Below are positions 8,348-19,104 of a stretch of DNA of 64,000 bases, one piece after another. The notes under the pieces are model-generated. The model was not told where the DNA came from and did not search any database. It worked only from the letters and a program-made list of their open reading frames with translations. Position 1 is the stretch's first letter, and every line of letters begins with the position of its first letter. Location: the NCBI GenBank assembly GCA_027483945.1, contig JAIXTM010000009.1, forward strand, positions 62,001 to 126,000. The letters run 5' to 3'. The translations under genes and the position numbers were made by a program. Source of the DNA: Hyphomicrobiales bacterium. GTDB lineage: Bacteria > Pseudomonadota > Alphaproteobacteria > Rhizobiales > Beijerinckiaceae.

Positions 8348-10630
8348 TCAGCCGCCGATATTGAACGCCGCCAGCGCCGCCATGTTGACGATGTCGCTGT
8401 CCTTCGCCGACAGCGACATGACCTGCACGGGCTTGTCGAGGCCGACGATCATCGGCCCGACCACGGTCGAGCCGCCGAGCTCCTGCAGCATCTTCGTGGA
8501 GATGGAGGCGGAGTGGAACGCCGGCATGACCAGCACGTTCGCCGGCCCGGTGAGCCGGGCGAACGGATATTGCTGCATCAGGTCGCGGTTGAGCGCCACG
8601 TCCGCGGCCATCTCGCCGTCATACTCGAAGTCGACCCGCATCCCGTCGAGGATCTTCACCGCCTCGATGACCTTCTGGGAGCGCTCGCCCCGCGGCTGGC
8701 CGAAGGAGGAGAAGGCGAGCATCGCGACGCGCGGCTCGTAGCCGAGGCGCCGGGCGACGCCGGCCGCCTCGATGGCGATCTCCGCCAGTTCCTGCGCGGT
8801 CGGCATCTCGGTGATCGCGGTGTCGGCGACCAGCACCGTCCGCCCGCGTGACAGGACCAGGGACACGCCGATGACGCGGTGGCCCGGGCGGGGGTCGATC
8901 AACCGGCGCACGTCCTCCAGCGCCGAGGAAAAGTTGCGGGTGGAGCCCGTCACCATCGCGTCGGCATCGCCGAGCGCCACCATGGCGGCGCCGAAATGGT
9001 TGCGGTCCTGGTTGATCAGCCGCTGGCAGTCGCGGAACAGGAAGCCCTGCCGCTGCAGCCGGTCGTAGAGATATTGCGCATAGACCATGTTGCGGTGGGA
9101 CAGGCGCGCATTGTGCACCTCGATGCCCGGCTTGCCCTCCAGGTCGATGCCGGCGAAGGCCGCCGTCTCGTAAACCCGGTCCTCGCGGCCGACGAGGATC
9201 GCCGTGCCGAGCCCCTGGTTCACGAAGGACATGGCCGCGCGGATGACCTGCTCCTCCTCGCCCTCGGCGAAGACGACGCGCTTGGGGAAGCGCCGCACGC
9301 GCTCGAAGATGCGGTTGAGCGTGCCGGCGACCGGGTCGCGGCGGGCCGAGAGCTGCGCCTTGTAGGCGCGCATGTCGACGATGGGCCGGCGCGCGACGCC
9401 GGTATCCATCGCCGCCTGCGCCACCGCCGCCGGCACGACCTGGATCAGGCGCGGATCGAACGGAACCGGGATGATGTAGTCGCGCCCGAAGCGCGGGCGC
9501 GAGCCCTGATAGGCGGCCGCCACCTCGTCCGGCACGTCCTCGCGGGCGAGCTCGGCCAGGGCCCGCGCGGCGGCGACCTTCATCTCCATGTTGATGGAGG
9601 TGGCCCGCACGTCCAGCGCGCCGCGGAAGATGTAGGGGAAGCCCAGCACGTTGTTGACCTGGTTCGGATAATCCGACCGGCCGGTGGCGATGATGATGTC
9701 GTCGCGCACCGCGTGGGCTTCCTCCGGCGTGATCTCCGGATCGGGGTTCGCCATGGCGAAGATGATCGGGTTCGCCGCCATCGACAGCAGCATGTCGGAG
9801 GTGAAGGCGCCCTTGGCGGAGAGGCCGAACACCACGTCCGCACCCTTCATGGCGTCGGCGAGGGTGCGCGCCTTGGTCTCCACCGCATGGGCCGACTTCC
9901 ACTGGTTCATGCCCTCGGTACGGCCCTTGTAGACCGCGCCCTTGGTGTCGCAGAGGATGACGTTCTCGTGCCGGACGCCGAGGCCCTTCACGAGCTCGGC
10001 GCAGGCGATGCCGGCCGCGCCCGCGCCGTTGACGACGAGCTTCACGTCGGACAATTCGCGCCCGGTGAGGGCGCAGGCATTGATCAGGCCCGCCGCCGCA
10101 ATGATCGCCGTGCCGTGCTGGTCGTCGTGGAAGACGGGAATGTCCATCAGCTCGCGCAGGCGGCTTTCGATGATGAAGCATTCCGGGGCCTTGATGTCCT
10201 CCAGGTTGATGCCCCCGAAGGACGGGCCGAGATAGCGCACCGCGTTGATGAATTCGTCCGGATCCTCGGTGTCGACCTCCAGGTCGATGGAATCGACGTC
10301 GGCGAAGCGCTTGAACAGGACCGCCTTGCCCTCCATCACCGGCTTGGAGGCGAGGGCGCCGAGATTGCCGAGGCCGAGGATCGCGGTGCCGTTGGAGATG
10401 ACCGCCACGAGGTTGCCGCGCGCCGTGTAGTCGAACGCCGTGGACGGATCGTCGGCGATCGCCTTCACCGGCACCGCGACGCCCGGCGAATAGGCCAGCG
10501 ACAGGTCGCGCTGCGTCGCCATAGGCTTGGTGGGGACGATCTCCAGCTTGCCCGGCCGCCCCTGCGCATGGAACAGCAGCGCCTCCTGGTCCGTGAAGGT
10601 GGGGCGCGAGCGGCGCGGCTTGTCGGTCAT
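8348..10630 (-). CDS. maeB: NADP-dependent malic enzyme with C-terminal phosphotransacetylase-like domain
   Basis: A 760-residue MaeB-type enzyme decarboxylating malate to pyruvate with NADP+. Residues about 1-420 hold the malic enzyme N-domain and NAD(P)-binding domain ([29 protein letters not shown], and the dinucleotide motif [10 protein letters not shown]). Residues about 430-755 match the phosphate acetyl/butyryl-transferase domain, which in MaeB proteins is regulatory (acetyl-CoA sensing) rather than catalytic. The length matches the family. It stands alone, divergent from the next gene. Confidence 0.96.
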   Translation of the reverse strand: MTDKPRRSRPTFTDQEALLFHAQGRPGKLEIVPTKPMATQRDLSLAYSPGVAVPVKAIADDPSTAFDYTARGNLVAVISNGTAILGLGNLGALASKPVMEGKAVLFKRFADVDSIDLEVDTEDPDEFINAVRYLGPSFGGINLEDIKAPECFIIESRLRELMDIPVFHDDQHGTAIIAAAGLINACALTGRELSDVKLVVNGAGAAGIACAELVKGLGVRHENVILCDTKGAVYKGRTEGMNQWKSAHAVETKARTLADAMKGADVVFGLSAKGAFTSDMLLSMAANPIIFAMANPDPEITPEEAHAVRDDIIIATGRSDYPNQVNNVLGFPYIFRGALDVRATSINMEMKVAAARALAELAREDVPDEVAAAYQGSRPRFGRDYIIPVPFDPRLIQVVPAAVAQAAMDTGVARRPIVDMRAYKAQLSARRDPVAGTLNRIFERVRRFPKRVVFAEGEEEQVIRAAMSFVNQGLGTAILVGREDRVYETAAFAGIDLEGKPGIEVHNARLSHRNMVYAQYLYDRLQRQGFLFRDCQRLINQDRNHFGAAMVALGDADAMVTGSTRNFSSALEDVRRLIDPRPGHRVIGVSLVLSRGRTVLVADTAITEMPTAQELAEIAIEAAGVARRLGYEPRVAMLAFSSFGQPRGERSQKVIEAVKILDGMRVDFEYDGEMAADVALNRDLMQQYPFARLTGPANVLVMPAFHSASISTKMLQELGGSTVVGPMIVGLDKPVQVMSLSAKDSDIVNMAALAAFNIGG

Positions 10631-10761
10631 GATGGCGTTGTCCGGCGTTATTCTTGTGCGGGGCCGGCACCTTACGGAGCCCGTTCGTAGCCCTCAACCC
10701 TGCTCCCGTTGAATTCGTGCACGGGTTGCCCGAACGTCACGACGCCGCTAAGCCGGACGAC

Positions 10762-11391
10762 ATGACGGACCTGCCTTTCCGGACCGCGGCGGATGCCGCG
10801 CGGTCCCGCCACGGTTTCCTCACCCTCGACGAGACGGCGGCCCTGGCGGAGCGCGGCATCGTCGTCTTCGACCCGGCCTCGACGCTCGTCGCCCGCGCCG
10901 CGGTGCTCGCCGAGGGCGTGACGCTCTGGCCCGCCACGCAGGTGCGCTGCGCCGATGGCGGACGGGTCGAGATCGCTGAAGGCGCGGTCCTGTGGACGGG
11001 CACGCGCCTTGCCGCCGAGGGCGGGATCATCACCGTCGGGTCGGCAACCTCCATCGGCGAGGAGGGCGGCTTCACCATCGTGGCGGAAGCCGGCCGGACC
11101 ATCGCGATCGGCGCCGAGGCGCGGCTTCGCGGCGGCGGCACGCTGGAAGGCGAGTGCGGGATCGGCGATGGCGGCCAGATCATCGGTGCGATCCGCGCCC
11201 GCGACATCCGCCTCGGCGCCGGCGGCTCCTGGCGCGAGCCCGACCCAGACCGCCGCGGCGGCGTCCTGAAGGGCGTCGGCGTCGCGCGCGGCCTGGCCGT
11301 GCCGTCCGGCTTCACGCTGCAGGGCTTCGGCGTCTTCGACGTCGCCGACCTGAAGCCCCAGAGCTTCTTCCATCCCAGGGGCTCCCGATGA
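10762..11391 (+). CDS. Uncharacterised protein with beta-helix-like repeats
   Basis: A 209-residue cytoplasmic-looking protein with no signal peptide. Its central part is a run of short hydrophobic/glycine repeats (VLAEGVTLWP, VEIAEGAVLWTG, ITVGSATSIGEE, IAIGAEARLRGG) spaced like rungs of a left-handed beta-helix or a bactofilin, so a parallel beta-helix fold is likely. No acyltransferase catalytic histidine is recognisable. The stop overlaps the start of the aldo/keto reductase gene (ATGA), implying coupled translation. No clear ribosome-binding site precedes the chosen ATG. Function unknown. Confidence 0.6.
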   Translation: MTDLPFRTAADAARSRHGFLTLDETAALAERGIVVFDPASTLVARAAVLAEGVTLWPATQVRCADGGRVEIAEGAVLWTGTRLAAEGGIITVGSATSIGEEGGFTIVAEAGRTIAIGAEARLRGGGTLEGECGIGDGGQIIGAIRARDIRLGAGGSWREPDPDRRGGVLKGVGVARGLAVPSGFTLQGFGVFDVADLKPQSFFHPRGSR

Positions 11392-12176
11392 CCGCATCGC
11401 CGTTTCCGCCGGACGGTCTCGAGCTCGGCCTCGGGCTTCTCGCCATGGGCCGCAGCTGGGGCGTCGCCGGCGCCGCGCCGCCGTCGGACGCGGATGCGAT
11501 GCAGCTCCTGGAGACGGCGTTCGGGCTCGGCATCCGGGTGCTCGATACCGCGCCCGCCTACGGCTCCAGCGAGCGCCGCCTGGGCCGTTTCCTGTCGGGC
11601 CTGGCGGCGGCCCAGCGCGAGCGCCTCGTCGTCATGACCAAGGCGGGCGAGAACTGGGACCCGGATGCGGGCAGCACGGTCGACCATTCGGCGGACGGGC
11701 TGAGGCGCAGCATCGACGCTTCGCTCGCGCTGCTCGGCCGCATCGACGTGCTTCAGATCCACAAGGCGACGGTGGACAACGTCGCCTCCGACGGCGTCGC
11801 GAAGGCCATCGCCTATGCGAAGACGTGCGGCGTGCGCTGGTTCGGTGCCAGCGTGCCGGACCTGGCGACCGGCGAGGCCGCCATCGCCGCCGGGCTCTAC
11901 GACACGCTGCAATTCCCGCTCAACGCCGCGGCGGCGACGCTGGCCCCGCTCGCTGGGGACATCGCCTCCGCCGGCGGCTTCGCCATCGTGAACCGCCCCT
12001 TCGCCATGGGCGCGAGCGTGGCGCAGGCCGGCGATCCGGCCGGCCCGGCGCGTGAGGCCTTCCGCTTCGTGGGGGCCCATGTGCCGCGCGGTGTCGTGCT
12101 GACCGGGACGGGCAAGGCCGCCCATCTCATCGAGAACGAAGCCGCTTTCCGCCAAGCCATGGCCGTTCACGCCTGA
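11388..12176 (+). CDS. Aldo/keto reductase family protein
   Basis: A 262-residue (beta/alpha)8-barrel oxidoreductase. The catalytic tetrad can be placed: D and Y in VLDTAPAYGSSE, K in VVMTKAG, H in LQIHKAT. It is short for the family (commonly 290-330) and the C-terminal NADPH-binding segment is not obvious, so cofactor use is uncertain. Translationally coupled to the beta-helix-like gene upstream; the pair may act together, for example in cell-surface sugar metabolism, but this is inference. Confidence 0.75.
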   Translation: MTASPFPPDGLELGLGLLAMGRSWGVAGAAPPSDADAMQLLETAFGLGIRVLDTAPAYGSSERRLGRFLSGLAAAQRERLVVMTKAGENWDPDAGSTVDHSADGLRRSIDASLALLGRIDVLQIHKATVDNVASDGVAKAIAYAKTCGVRWFGASVPDLATGEAAIAAGLYDTLQFPLNAAAATLAPLAGDIASAGGFAIVNRPFAMGASVAQAGDPAGPAREAFRFVGAHVPRGVVLTGTGKAAHLIENEAAFRQAMAVHA

Positions 12177-12250
12177 AGGTCACGGCCTTATCCACGGCCG
12201 ATCCGTGGCCGCGGCGTGAAACGCCCCGGCCGATTTGCTAGCGTCCGGCC

Positions 12251-14986
12251 ATGGATGCTCTGGTTCCCCGCTCCGCCTTGAGCGAGCCGCCCGCGCCCGC
12301 GCGCGGCGGGGACGAGCGCGTCACGCCGATGATGGCGCAATATATCGAGATCAAGGCCGCCAATCCGGACTGCCTCCTGTTCTACCGGATGGGCGATTTC
12401 TACGAGCTGTTCTTCGAGGACGCGGAGATCGCCTCCCGCACGCTCGGCATCACGCTCACCCGTCGCGGCAAGCATCTGGGCGAGGACATCCCCATGTGCG
12501 GCGTGCCGGTCCATGCCGCCGACGATTATCTCCAGCGCCTCATCGCCGCGGGGCACCGCGTCGCCGTCTGCGAGCAGACCGAAGACCCGGCCGAGGCGAA
12601 GAAGCGCGGCTCCAAGTCGGTGGTGCGCCGCGATGTCGTTCGCCTCGTCACCCCGGGCACGATCACCGAGGAGCGCCTGCTGGAACCCGGCCGGGCGAAC
12701 CTCTTCGTGGCGATCGCCCGCCGCCGCGCCGGCGACGAGGCCCATGTCTACGGCCTTGCCGCCATCGATATCTCCACCAGCCGCTTCGTCGTCTGCGAGG
12801 TGCCGGGCACCGCGCTCGCCGCCGAACTCGCCCGGCTGGAGCCGCGCGAGATCGTCATGGCCGACACGATCCATGACGATCCCGACCTCAAGGGTCTCTG
12901 GCGCGACACCCGTGCCGCCATCGTGCCCCTGCCCCGCGACGGGCTCGACGCCGCCTCCGGCGAGAAGCGCCTCAAGGACTATTTCGGCGTCGCATCGCTG
13001 GACGCCTTCGGCCAGTTCGGCCGCTGCGAGATCGCCGCCGCCGCCATGGCGCTCGCCTATGTGGAGCGCACCCAACTGGCCGCCCGGCCGCCCCTGTCGC
13101 CGCCGATACGGGAGGAGGCGGGCGCCGCGATGGCGATCGACGCGGCGACGCGGGCCAACCTCGAACTGACCCGCACCCTTTCAGGGGAGCGGCAGGGCAG
13201 CCTCCTCGCCGCCATCGACCGCACCGTGACGCCGGCCGGCGGGCGCCTCCTCGCCGAGCGCCTCGCCGGGCCGCTCGTCGATGTGGGCGCGATCCGCCTG
13301 CGGCAGGATTCCGTCGCCTTTTTCGTCGAGGCGCGGGACCTGCGCGAGCGCGTGCGGCAGGCGCTCGGCCACGCACCGGATATCGCCCGCGCGCTCTCGC
13401 GCCTGCTGCTGGACCGCGGCGGCCCGCGCGATCTCGCGGCCCTGCGCGACGGCCTCACCGTGGCGCTACAGCTCGGCCGCAGGCTGGACGGGGAGCCCGA
13501 CTGCCCGGCCGAGATCGGCGCCGCGGCTCTCGCGCTCTGCGCCATCGATCCCGACCTGCCGCAGCGCCTCGCCGCCTGCCTTGCAGACGATCTGCCGCTG
13601 CTGAAGCGCGACGGCGGCTTCGTGCGGGAGGGATGCGAGGCGGCGCTCGACGAGGCGCGCCTCCTGCAGAGCGACAGCCGCCGCTACATCGCCGCGCTCC
13701 AGGCCCGCTACGCCGCCGAGACCGGCTGCCGGACGCTGAGGATCAAGCATAACGGCATGATCGGCTATTTCGTCGAGGTGCCGCAGCAGGCCGGCGAGGA
13801 CTTCCTGCGCGAGCCGTTCAACCAGCTCTTCGTCCATCGCCAGACCATGGCGGGCGCCATGCGCTTCTCCACCGTCGAGCTCGGCGAGCTGGAATCGAAG
13901 ATCGCCTCCGCCGCCCAGCGCGCCGTGGCCATCGAGCTGTCGCTCTTCGACGGGCTGACGCGCGCGGTCGCCGCCGCGCAGGACGCGATCAGGCGCGCGG
14001 CTGATGCGCTGGCCGTCATCGACGTCTCCGCCGCGCTCGCCGATCTCGCGGCCGATCTCGGCTGGTGCCGGCCATTGGTGGAGGAGGGGCTCGCCTTCCG
14101 CATCGAGGCGGGGCGCCATCCGGTCGTGGAGGCCGCCTGCCGCCGGGACGGCCAGGCCTTCGTCGCCAACGGCGCCGACCTCTCGCCGCCGGACGGCGAG
14201 CGCGCCGGCCTCATCACCCTGCTGACCGGCCCGAACATGGCGGGCAAGTCCACCTATCTGCGCCAGAACGCCCTGATCGCCGTGCTCGCGCAGATGGGCG
14301 CCTTCGTGCCGGCGACCTCGGCCCGGATCGGCGTCGTGGACCGGCTGTTCTCCCGCGTCGGCGCCGCCGACGATCTCGCCCGCGGGCGCTCCACCTTCAT
14401 GGTGGAGATGATCGAGACCGCCGCCATCCTGAACCAGGCCGGCGAGCGCGCCCTCGTCATCCTCGACGAGATCGGCCGCGGCACGGCGACGTTCGACGGC
14501 CTGTCCATCGCCTGGGCGACCATCGAGCACCTGCACGCGCAAAATCGCTGCCGGGCCCTGTTCGCGACCCATTATCACGAGCTCACGGCGCTTTCGGACA
14601 CGCTGCCCCGCGTCGCCAACGCCACGATGCGCGTCACCGAGTGGAACGGAGAGGTCGTCTTTCTCCACGAGGTCGTGCCCGGCGCGGCCGACCGGTCCTA
14701 CGGCATCCAGGTCGCGCGCATCGCCGGCCTGCCGGCGGCGGTGATCGACCGCGCCCGCGCGATCCTCACCGAGCTGGAGAAGACCGACCGGGAGCGTCCG
14801 GTCGCCCGCATCGTCGATGACCTGCCGCTCTTCTCCGCCGCTCTCCGCCAGCCGCCGCCTGCGCAGGCCGCGCCGGTGCGTGACGCGCTGCGCGAGACAC
14901 TCGAGGCCATCGACCCGGACGAGCTCACGCCCAAGCAGGCGCTGGAGGCCTTGTACCGGCTCAAGGGCGCCGCCCGCGAGGGCTGA
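12251..14986 (+). CDS. mutS: DNA mismatch repair protein MutS
   Basis: A 911-residue mismatch sensor and ATPase. The N-terminal mismatch-binding motif is [10 protein letters not shown] (Phe-x-Glu wedge). The C-terminal ATPase has Walker [14 protein letters not shown] near residue 660, a signature helix around [10 protein letters not shown], and Walker [15 protein letters not shown], followed by FATHYHEL. The C-terminal tail [12 protein letters not shown] matches the MutS tetramerisation/beta-clamp end. The gene ends three bases before a convergent gene, leaving no room for a dedicated terminator between them. Confidence 0.97.
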   Translation: MDALVPRSALSEPPAPARGGDERVTPMMAQYIEIKAANPDCLLFYRMGDFYELFFEDAEIASRTLGITLTRRGKHLGEDIPMCGVPVHAADDYLQRLIAAGHRVAVCEQTEDPAEAKKRGSKSVVRRDVVRLVTPGTITEERLLEPGRANLFVAIARRRAGDEAHVYGLAAIDISTSRFVVCEVPGTALAAELARLEPREIVMADTIHDDPDLKGLWRDTRAAIVPLPRDGLDAASGEKRLKDYFGVASLDAFGQFGRCEIAAAAMALAYVERTQLAARPPLSPPIREEAGAAMAIDAATRANLELTRTLSGERQGSLLAAIDRTVTPAGGRLLAERLAGPLVDVGAIRLRQDSVAFFVEARDLRERVRQALGHAPDIARALSRLLLDRGGPRDLAALRDGLTVALQLGRRLDGEPDCPAEIGAAALALCAIDPDLPQRLAACLADDLPLLKRDGGFVREGCEAALDEARLLQSDSRRYIAALQARYAAETGCRTLRIKHNGMIGYFVEVPQQAGEDFLREPFNQLFVHRQTMAGAMRFSTVELGELESKIASAAQRAVAIELSLFDGLTRAVAAAQDAIRRAADALAVIDVSAALADLAADLGWCRPLVEEGLAFRIEAGRHPVVEAACRRDGQAFVANGADLSPPDGERAGLITLLTGPNMAGKSTYLRQNALIAVLAQMGAFVPATSARIGVVDRLFSRVGAADDLARGRSTFMVEMIETAAILNQAGERALVILDEIGRGTATFDGLSIAWATIEHLHAQNRCRALFATHYHELTALSDTLPRVANATMRVTEWNGEVVFLHEVVPGAADRSYGIQVARIAGLPAAVIDRARAILTELEKTDRERPVARIVDDLPLFSAALRQPPPAQAAPVRDALRETLEAIDPDELTPKQALEALYRLKGAAREG

Positions 14987-14989
14987 GCC

Positions 14990-17380
14990 TCACGCCAGCC
15001 GCAGGTGCCGCACGGGCCGTCCCGGCGCGAGCGCCGCCGCCGCACGCACGATGCTCTGCGCGTCGAGGCCGAAATGCCGGTAGAGGTCCTGGATCGTGCC
15101 GGTCTGGCCGAAATGCTCGACGCCGAGCGCCCGCATCCGGTGGCCCTGGACAGAGCCGAGCCAGCCGAGCGTCGCCGGGTGCCCGTCCACCACCGAGACG
15201 ATGCCGCAATGGGGCGGCAGGCCGGCCAGGAGCCGCTCCACATGGGAACGCGCCTGGGGCAGGCCGTGCTCGCGGGCGCGCTGCGCCGCCGTCCAGCCGG
15301 CATTGAGCCGGTCGGCGGAGGTCACCGCCAGGAGCCCCACATCCCGCCGGTCCTCGGCAAGGAGGCCCACGGCCTCGATCGCCTCCGGCGCGAGCGCGCC
15401 CGTATAGGCGATGACGATCTCCGCATTGGGCCCCGGCCGGCGCAGCCAGTAGCCGCCATTGACGATGTCCTCGGCGAGCGCCGCGTCGATCTGGCGGCGC
15501 GGCTGCTCGATGGAGCGGGTGGAGAGCCGCAGATAGACCGAGCCGCCGGCCCGGTCGCGCAGCCAGGTCGTGTCGTCGGGCTCGCCCTCGCCGTCGCGCT
15601 GCATGTAGTCGAAGGCGAAACGCATGATCGTCGCCAGTTCGTCCACGAAGGCCGGCTCGAACGAGGCGAGCCCGTCCTGCGCCATGCCGATGAGCGGGGT
15701 GGCGATGGACTGGTGGGCGCCGCCCTCCGGCGCCAGCGTCACGCCCGACGGCGTCGCCACGATCATGAAGCGGGCGTCCTGGTAGCAGGCATAGTTCAGC
15801 GCATCGAGACCGCGCTCGATGAAGGGATCGTAGAGCGTCCCCACGGGCAGGAGCCGCTCGCCGAAGATCGAGTGGGAGAGGCCCAGCGCCGACAGCATCA
15901 GGAACAGGTTCATCTCGGCGATGCCGAGTTCCATGTGCTGGCCGGAGGGCGAGAAGTCCCAGGTGAAGGTCGAGGGTATCCGCTCGGCCTTGAAGATGTC
16001 GGTCATCGCCTCGCGGGCGAAGAGCCCGCGCCGGTTCACCCAGGCGCCGAGATTGGTCGAGACCGTTACGTCCGGGGAGGTGGTGACGACCCGGTCCGCG
16101 AAGGCATCGTCGCGCTTGGCGATTCCATGCATCAGGAGGCCGAAGCCCTGCTGGGTCGACATGGCGGGCTGAAGCTCCACCTCGAGCCGCTCCGGGACCG
16201 GGACGGCGGCCGCGCTGCGCCGGCGCGTGCCTTCCGCATGGAACGGCGCCGCCGCCACGAACCGGCGCAGGGCCTCGGCGTCGCTCACGCCCTCGTAGGG
16301 CTCCCATTCGTGGCCGTCGCGGATGTTCAATTCGCGCTTCAGCGCCTGGAGCTGCGTCGGCGTCATCAGGCCGGCATGGTTGTCCTTGTGGCCGGCCAGC
16401 GGCAGGCCGAAGCCCTTGATCGTGTAGGCGATGAAGCAGACCGGCCGGTCATGCCCCCGGGCACGTTCGAAGGCCTCCAGGAGCTTTGGCAGGTCGTGCC
16501 CGCCCAGATTGGTCATCAGGGCGGAGAGCTGCGCATCGCTGCGCCGCTCGATCAGCGCGCTGACCTCGCCCTGGTCGCCGATATCGTCGAGCAGGCGCCT
16601 GCGCCAGGCGGCGCCGCCCTGGAAGGTCAGCGCCGAATAGAGCTGGTTCGGGCAGGTGTCGATCCAGCGCCGCAGCGCCTCCCCGCCGGGCTCGGCGAAG
16701 GCCGCCTCCTGCAGCGTGCCGTTCTTGATGATCTCCACGTCCCAGCCGAAGGAGCGGAAGATGGCCTCGAACCGCTCCCACAGGCCCTCCCGCACGACGG
16801 CGTCGAGGCTCTGGCGGTTGTAGTCCACCACCCACCAGGTGTTGCGCACCCCGTGCTTCCAGCCCTCCAGCAGGGCCTCGAAGATATTGCCTTCGTCCAT
16901 CTCGGCATCGCCGAGCAGGGCGATCATCTTGCCTTCCGGGTGACTGAGGCCCCAGCCGCGGGCGCGCAGGTAATCCTGTGCCAGGGCGGAGAACAGCGTC
17001 TGCGCGACGCCGAGGCCCACCGAGCCGGTGGAGAAGTCCACGTCGTCGATGTCCTTGGTGCGCGACGGATAGGACTGGGCGCCCTTGAAGCCGCGGAACG
17101 TCTCCAGCTTCTCCCGCGTCTGGTTGCCGAACAGGTACTGGATCGCGTGGAAGTTCGGGCTCGCATGGGGCTTCACCGCGACCCTGTCCTCGGGGCGGAG
17201 CGCGGCGAAATAGAGCGCGGTCATGATCGTGGAGAGCGAGGCGGACGACGCCTGGTGCCCGCCGACCTTCAGCCCGTCCTCGCTGGGGCGGACATGGTTG
17301 GCGTTGTGGATCGTCCAGGTCGCGAGCCAGCGCACCTTGCGCTCCAGCTCGGCCAGCGCCGCGATCCCCGCTCGGTCCAT
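14990..17380 (-). CDS. Transketolase / homodimeric pyruvate dehydrogenase E1-like enzyme
   Basis: A 796-residue thiamine-diphosphate enzyme. The ThDP/Mg motif is GDAEMDEGN with DYNRQ 28 residues later; the layout (N-terminal ThDP domain, pyrimidine domain with MGIAEMN-like GIAEMNL, C-terminal transketolase domain with SVVDGHP) follows AceE-type E1 proteins. No E2 or E3 genes are nearby, so membership in a pyruvate dehydrogenase complex is not supported and it may be one of the stand-alone E1-like transketolases common in Hyphomicrobiales. Start at 17380 chosen because an AGGGAGA lies upstream; the frame is open to 17416. Confidence 0.85.
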   Translation of the reverse strand: MDRAGIAALAELERKVRWLATWTIHNANHVRPSEDGLKVGGHQASSASLSTIMTALYFAALRPEDRVAVKPHASPNFHAIQYLFGNQTREKLETFRGFKGAQSYPSRTKDIDDVDFSTGSVGLGVAQTLFSALAQDYLRARGWGLSHPEGKMIALLGDAEMDEGNIFEALLEGWKHGVRNTWWVVDYNRQSLDAVVREGLWERFEAIFRSFGWDVEIIKNGTLQEAAFAEPGGEALRRWIDTCPNQLYSALTFQGGAAWRRRLLDDIGDQGEVSALIERRSDAQLSALMTNLGGHDLPKLLEAFERARGHDRPVCFIAYTIKGFGLPLAGHKDNHAGLMTPTQLQALKRELNIRDGHEWEPYEGVSDAEALRRFVAAAPFHAEGTRRRSAAAVPVPERLEVELQPAMSTQQGFGLLMHGIAKRDDAFADRVVTTSPDVTVSTNLGAWVNRRGLFAREAMTDIFKAERIPSTFTWDFSPSGQHMELGIAEMNLFLMLSALGLSHSIFGERLLPVGTLYDPFIERGLDALNYACYQDARFMIVATPSGVTLAPEGGAHQSIATPLIGMAQDGLASFEPAFVDELATIMRFAFDYMQRDGEGEPDDTTWLRDRAGGSVYLRLSTRSIEQPRRQIDAALAEDIVNGGYWLRRPGPNAEIVIAYTGALAPEAIEAVGLLAEDRRDVGLLAVTSADRLNAGWTAAQRAREHGLPQARSHVERLLAGLPPHCGIVSVVDGHPATLGWLGSVQGHRMRALGVEHFGQTGTIQDLYRHFGLDAQSIVRAAAALAPGRPVRHLRLA

Positions 17381-17535
17381 GGCTGTCGTCTCCCTTGCGG
17401 CGGAACGATAGCGCATCCGCGCGCTCCAGGATTGCCAAACCGGATTTGGCGAAGCCCGCGAGCCCGTTCCCGTCCTGTTCTTGACCCGGCCCGCCGCGCT
17501 GCTACGGTGATCCCATTGCTGATGGGATATTTTTC

Positions 17536-19104
17536 ATGGTCGTTCGCGTCGCCACGGTGGCGTTCGAGGGCATCGAGGCGCGTGCCGTCGACGTGCAGGT
17601 GCAGATTTCGCCCGGCTCCGTCGTCTTCACCGTGGTCGGCCTGCCCGACAAGGCCGTGGGCGAGAGCCGCGAGCGCGTCCGCTCGGCGCTGATCGCCTCC
17701 GGCCTCGCGCTCCCCGCCAAGCGCATCACCGTCAATCTCGCCCCGGCCGACCTGCCCAAGGAGGGCAGCCATTACGACCTGCCCATCGCGCTCGGCGTCA
17801 TGGCGGCCATCGGCGCGATCCCGGCCGACGCGCTGGAGGGCTTCACCGTGCTGGGAGAGCTCGCGCTCGACGGGCAGATCACCGCGGTCGCCGGCGTCCT
17901 GCCGGCGGCGGTCGCCGCCAACGGTCGCGGGCAGGGGCTCATCTGCCCGGAATCCTGCGGGCCGGAGGCCGCCTGGGCTTCCGCCGACATGGAGGTGCTG
18001 GCGCCGCGCTCGCTGATCCAGCTCGCCAACCATTTCAAGGGCACGCAGGTGCTCTCCCCGCCCGCGCCCGCCATCGCCGCGCCGGCAGGCGCGCTGCCGG
18101 ACATGCGCGACATACGCGGGCAGGAAAGCGCCAAGCGCGTCATCGAGATCGCCGCCGCCGGCGGCCACAACCTCCTCATGAACGGGCCTCCCGGCGCCGG
18201 CAAGTCGATGCTGGCGAGCCGCCTGCCGTCGATCCTGCCGCCGCTCTCGCCCCGCGAGCTGCTCGAAGTGTCGATGGTCCATTCGGTCGCGGGCCTGCTG
18301 GCCGAGGGGCGGCTCACCGACCGCCGTCCCTACCGCGCGCCGCACCATTCGGCCTCCATGGCCGCGCTCGTCGGCGGCGGGCTCCATGCGAGGCCCGGCG
18401 AGGTGTCGCTCGCCCATCACGGCGTGTTGTTCCTCGACGAACTGCCCGAGTTCCAGCCGCAGGTGCTGGACAGCCTGCGCCAGCCCATCGAGACCGGGGA
18501 GGTGCTGATCGCCCGCGCCAATCACCGCGCGGTCTATCCCGCCCGCTTCCAGCTCGTCGCCGCCATGAATCCGTGCCGCTGCGGCCGGGCGACCGAGCCC
18601 GGCTATGCCTGCCGCCGCCAGCCCAATGAGCGCTGTATGGCGCAGTACCAGGCGCGCATGTCCGGGCCGCTTCTGGATCGTATCGACCTCGTCATCGAGG
18701 TGCCGCCGGTCTCCGCCGCCGATCTCATCCTGCCCCCGCCGTCCGAAGGCTCAGCGGGGGCGGCCGCGCGGGTGGCGCGGGCCCGCGCCATCCAGGGCGC
18801 GCGGTTCCAGGCGCTGGGCGCCGACATCGCGGTCAATGCCGCCTGCCCGCCGGGCCTCATCGAGGAGGTCGCGCGCCCCGATGCGGACGGGGCGCGGCTC
18901 CTGAAGGACGCCGCCGACGCCATGCGGCTCACCGCGCGGGGCTTCCACCGCGTGCTCAAGGTCGCGCGCACGCTGGCGGATCTCGACGGCGAGCCGAAGG
19001 TCGGCCGCCTGCACCTCGCCGAGGCTTTGTCCTACCGGGCGAGCGTCGACAGGGTGACGCCGGAGGCCAGCGGCAGCCTCAGCGCGGCGACGGCCAGGGC
19101 CTGA
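17536..19104 (+). CDS. comM: YifB/ComM-family Mg-chelatase-like AAA+ ATPase
   Basis: A 522-residue AAA+ protein of the ComM/YifB family, the branch-migration helicase that extends heteroduplex during natural transformation in gamma-proteobacteria. The N-terminal Lon-like domain (residues about 20-165) precedes Walker A GPPGAGKSMLAS, HHSASMAALVGGG, Walker B LFLDELPEF, and a cysteine cluster in MNPCRCG, YACR and ERC. The family usually ends near EALSYR; here about 22 more residues overlap the convergent cyclase gene by 73 bases. It could serve recombination of GTA-delivered DNA, but that is inference. Confidence 0.93.
   Translation: MVVRVATVAFEGIEARAVDVQVQISPGSVVFTVVGLPDKAVGESRERVRSALIASGLALPAKRITVNLAPADLPKEGSHYDLPIALGVMAAIGAIPADALEGFTVLGELALDGQITAVAGVLPAAVAANGRGQGLICPESCGPEAAWASADMEVLAPRSLIQLANHFKGTQVLSPPAPAIAAPAGALPDMRDIRGQESAKRVIEIAAAGGHNLLMNGPPGAGKSMLASRLPSILPPLSPRELLEVSMVHSVAGLLAEGRLTDRRPYRAPHHSASMAALVGGGLHARPGEVSLAHHGVLFLDELPEFQPQVLDSLRQPIETGEVLIARANHRAVYPARFQLVAAMNPCRCGRATEPGYACRRQPNERCMAQYQARMSGPLLDRIDLVIEVPPVSAADLILPPPSEGSAGAAARVARARAIQGARFQALGADIAVNAACPPGLIEEVARPDADGARLLKDAADAMRLTARGFHRVLKVARTLADLDGEPKVGRLHLAEALSYRASVDRVTPEASGSLSAATARA

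Noticed and set aside
8879-10690. 603-codon open frame on the plus strand
   Set aside because: Exactly antisense to the malic enzyme gene, whose sequence matches the family over its full length; long antisense frames are expected in DNA of this GC content.
12192-12208. CCACGG-N5-CCGTGG hairpin after the aldo/keto reductase, considered a terminator
   Set aside because: No T run follows on either strand and mutS starts 43 bases later; too weak to call.
15005-17692. 895-codon open frame on the plus strand
   Set aside because: Antisense to the E1/transketolase-like gene; Arg/Gly/Ala-rich translation without any recognisable domain.
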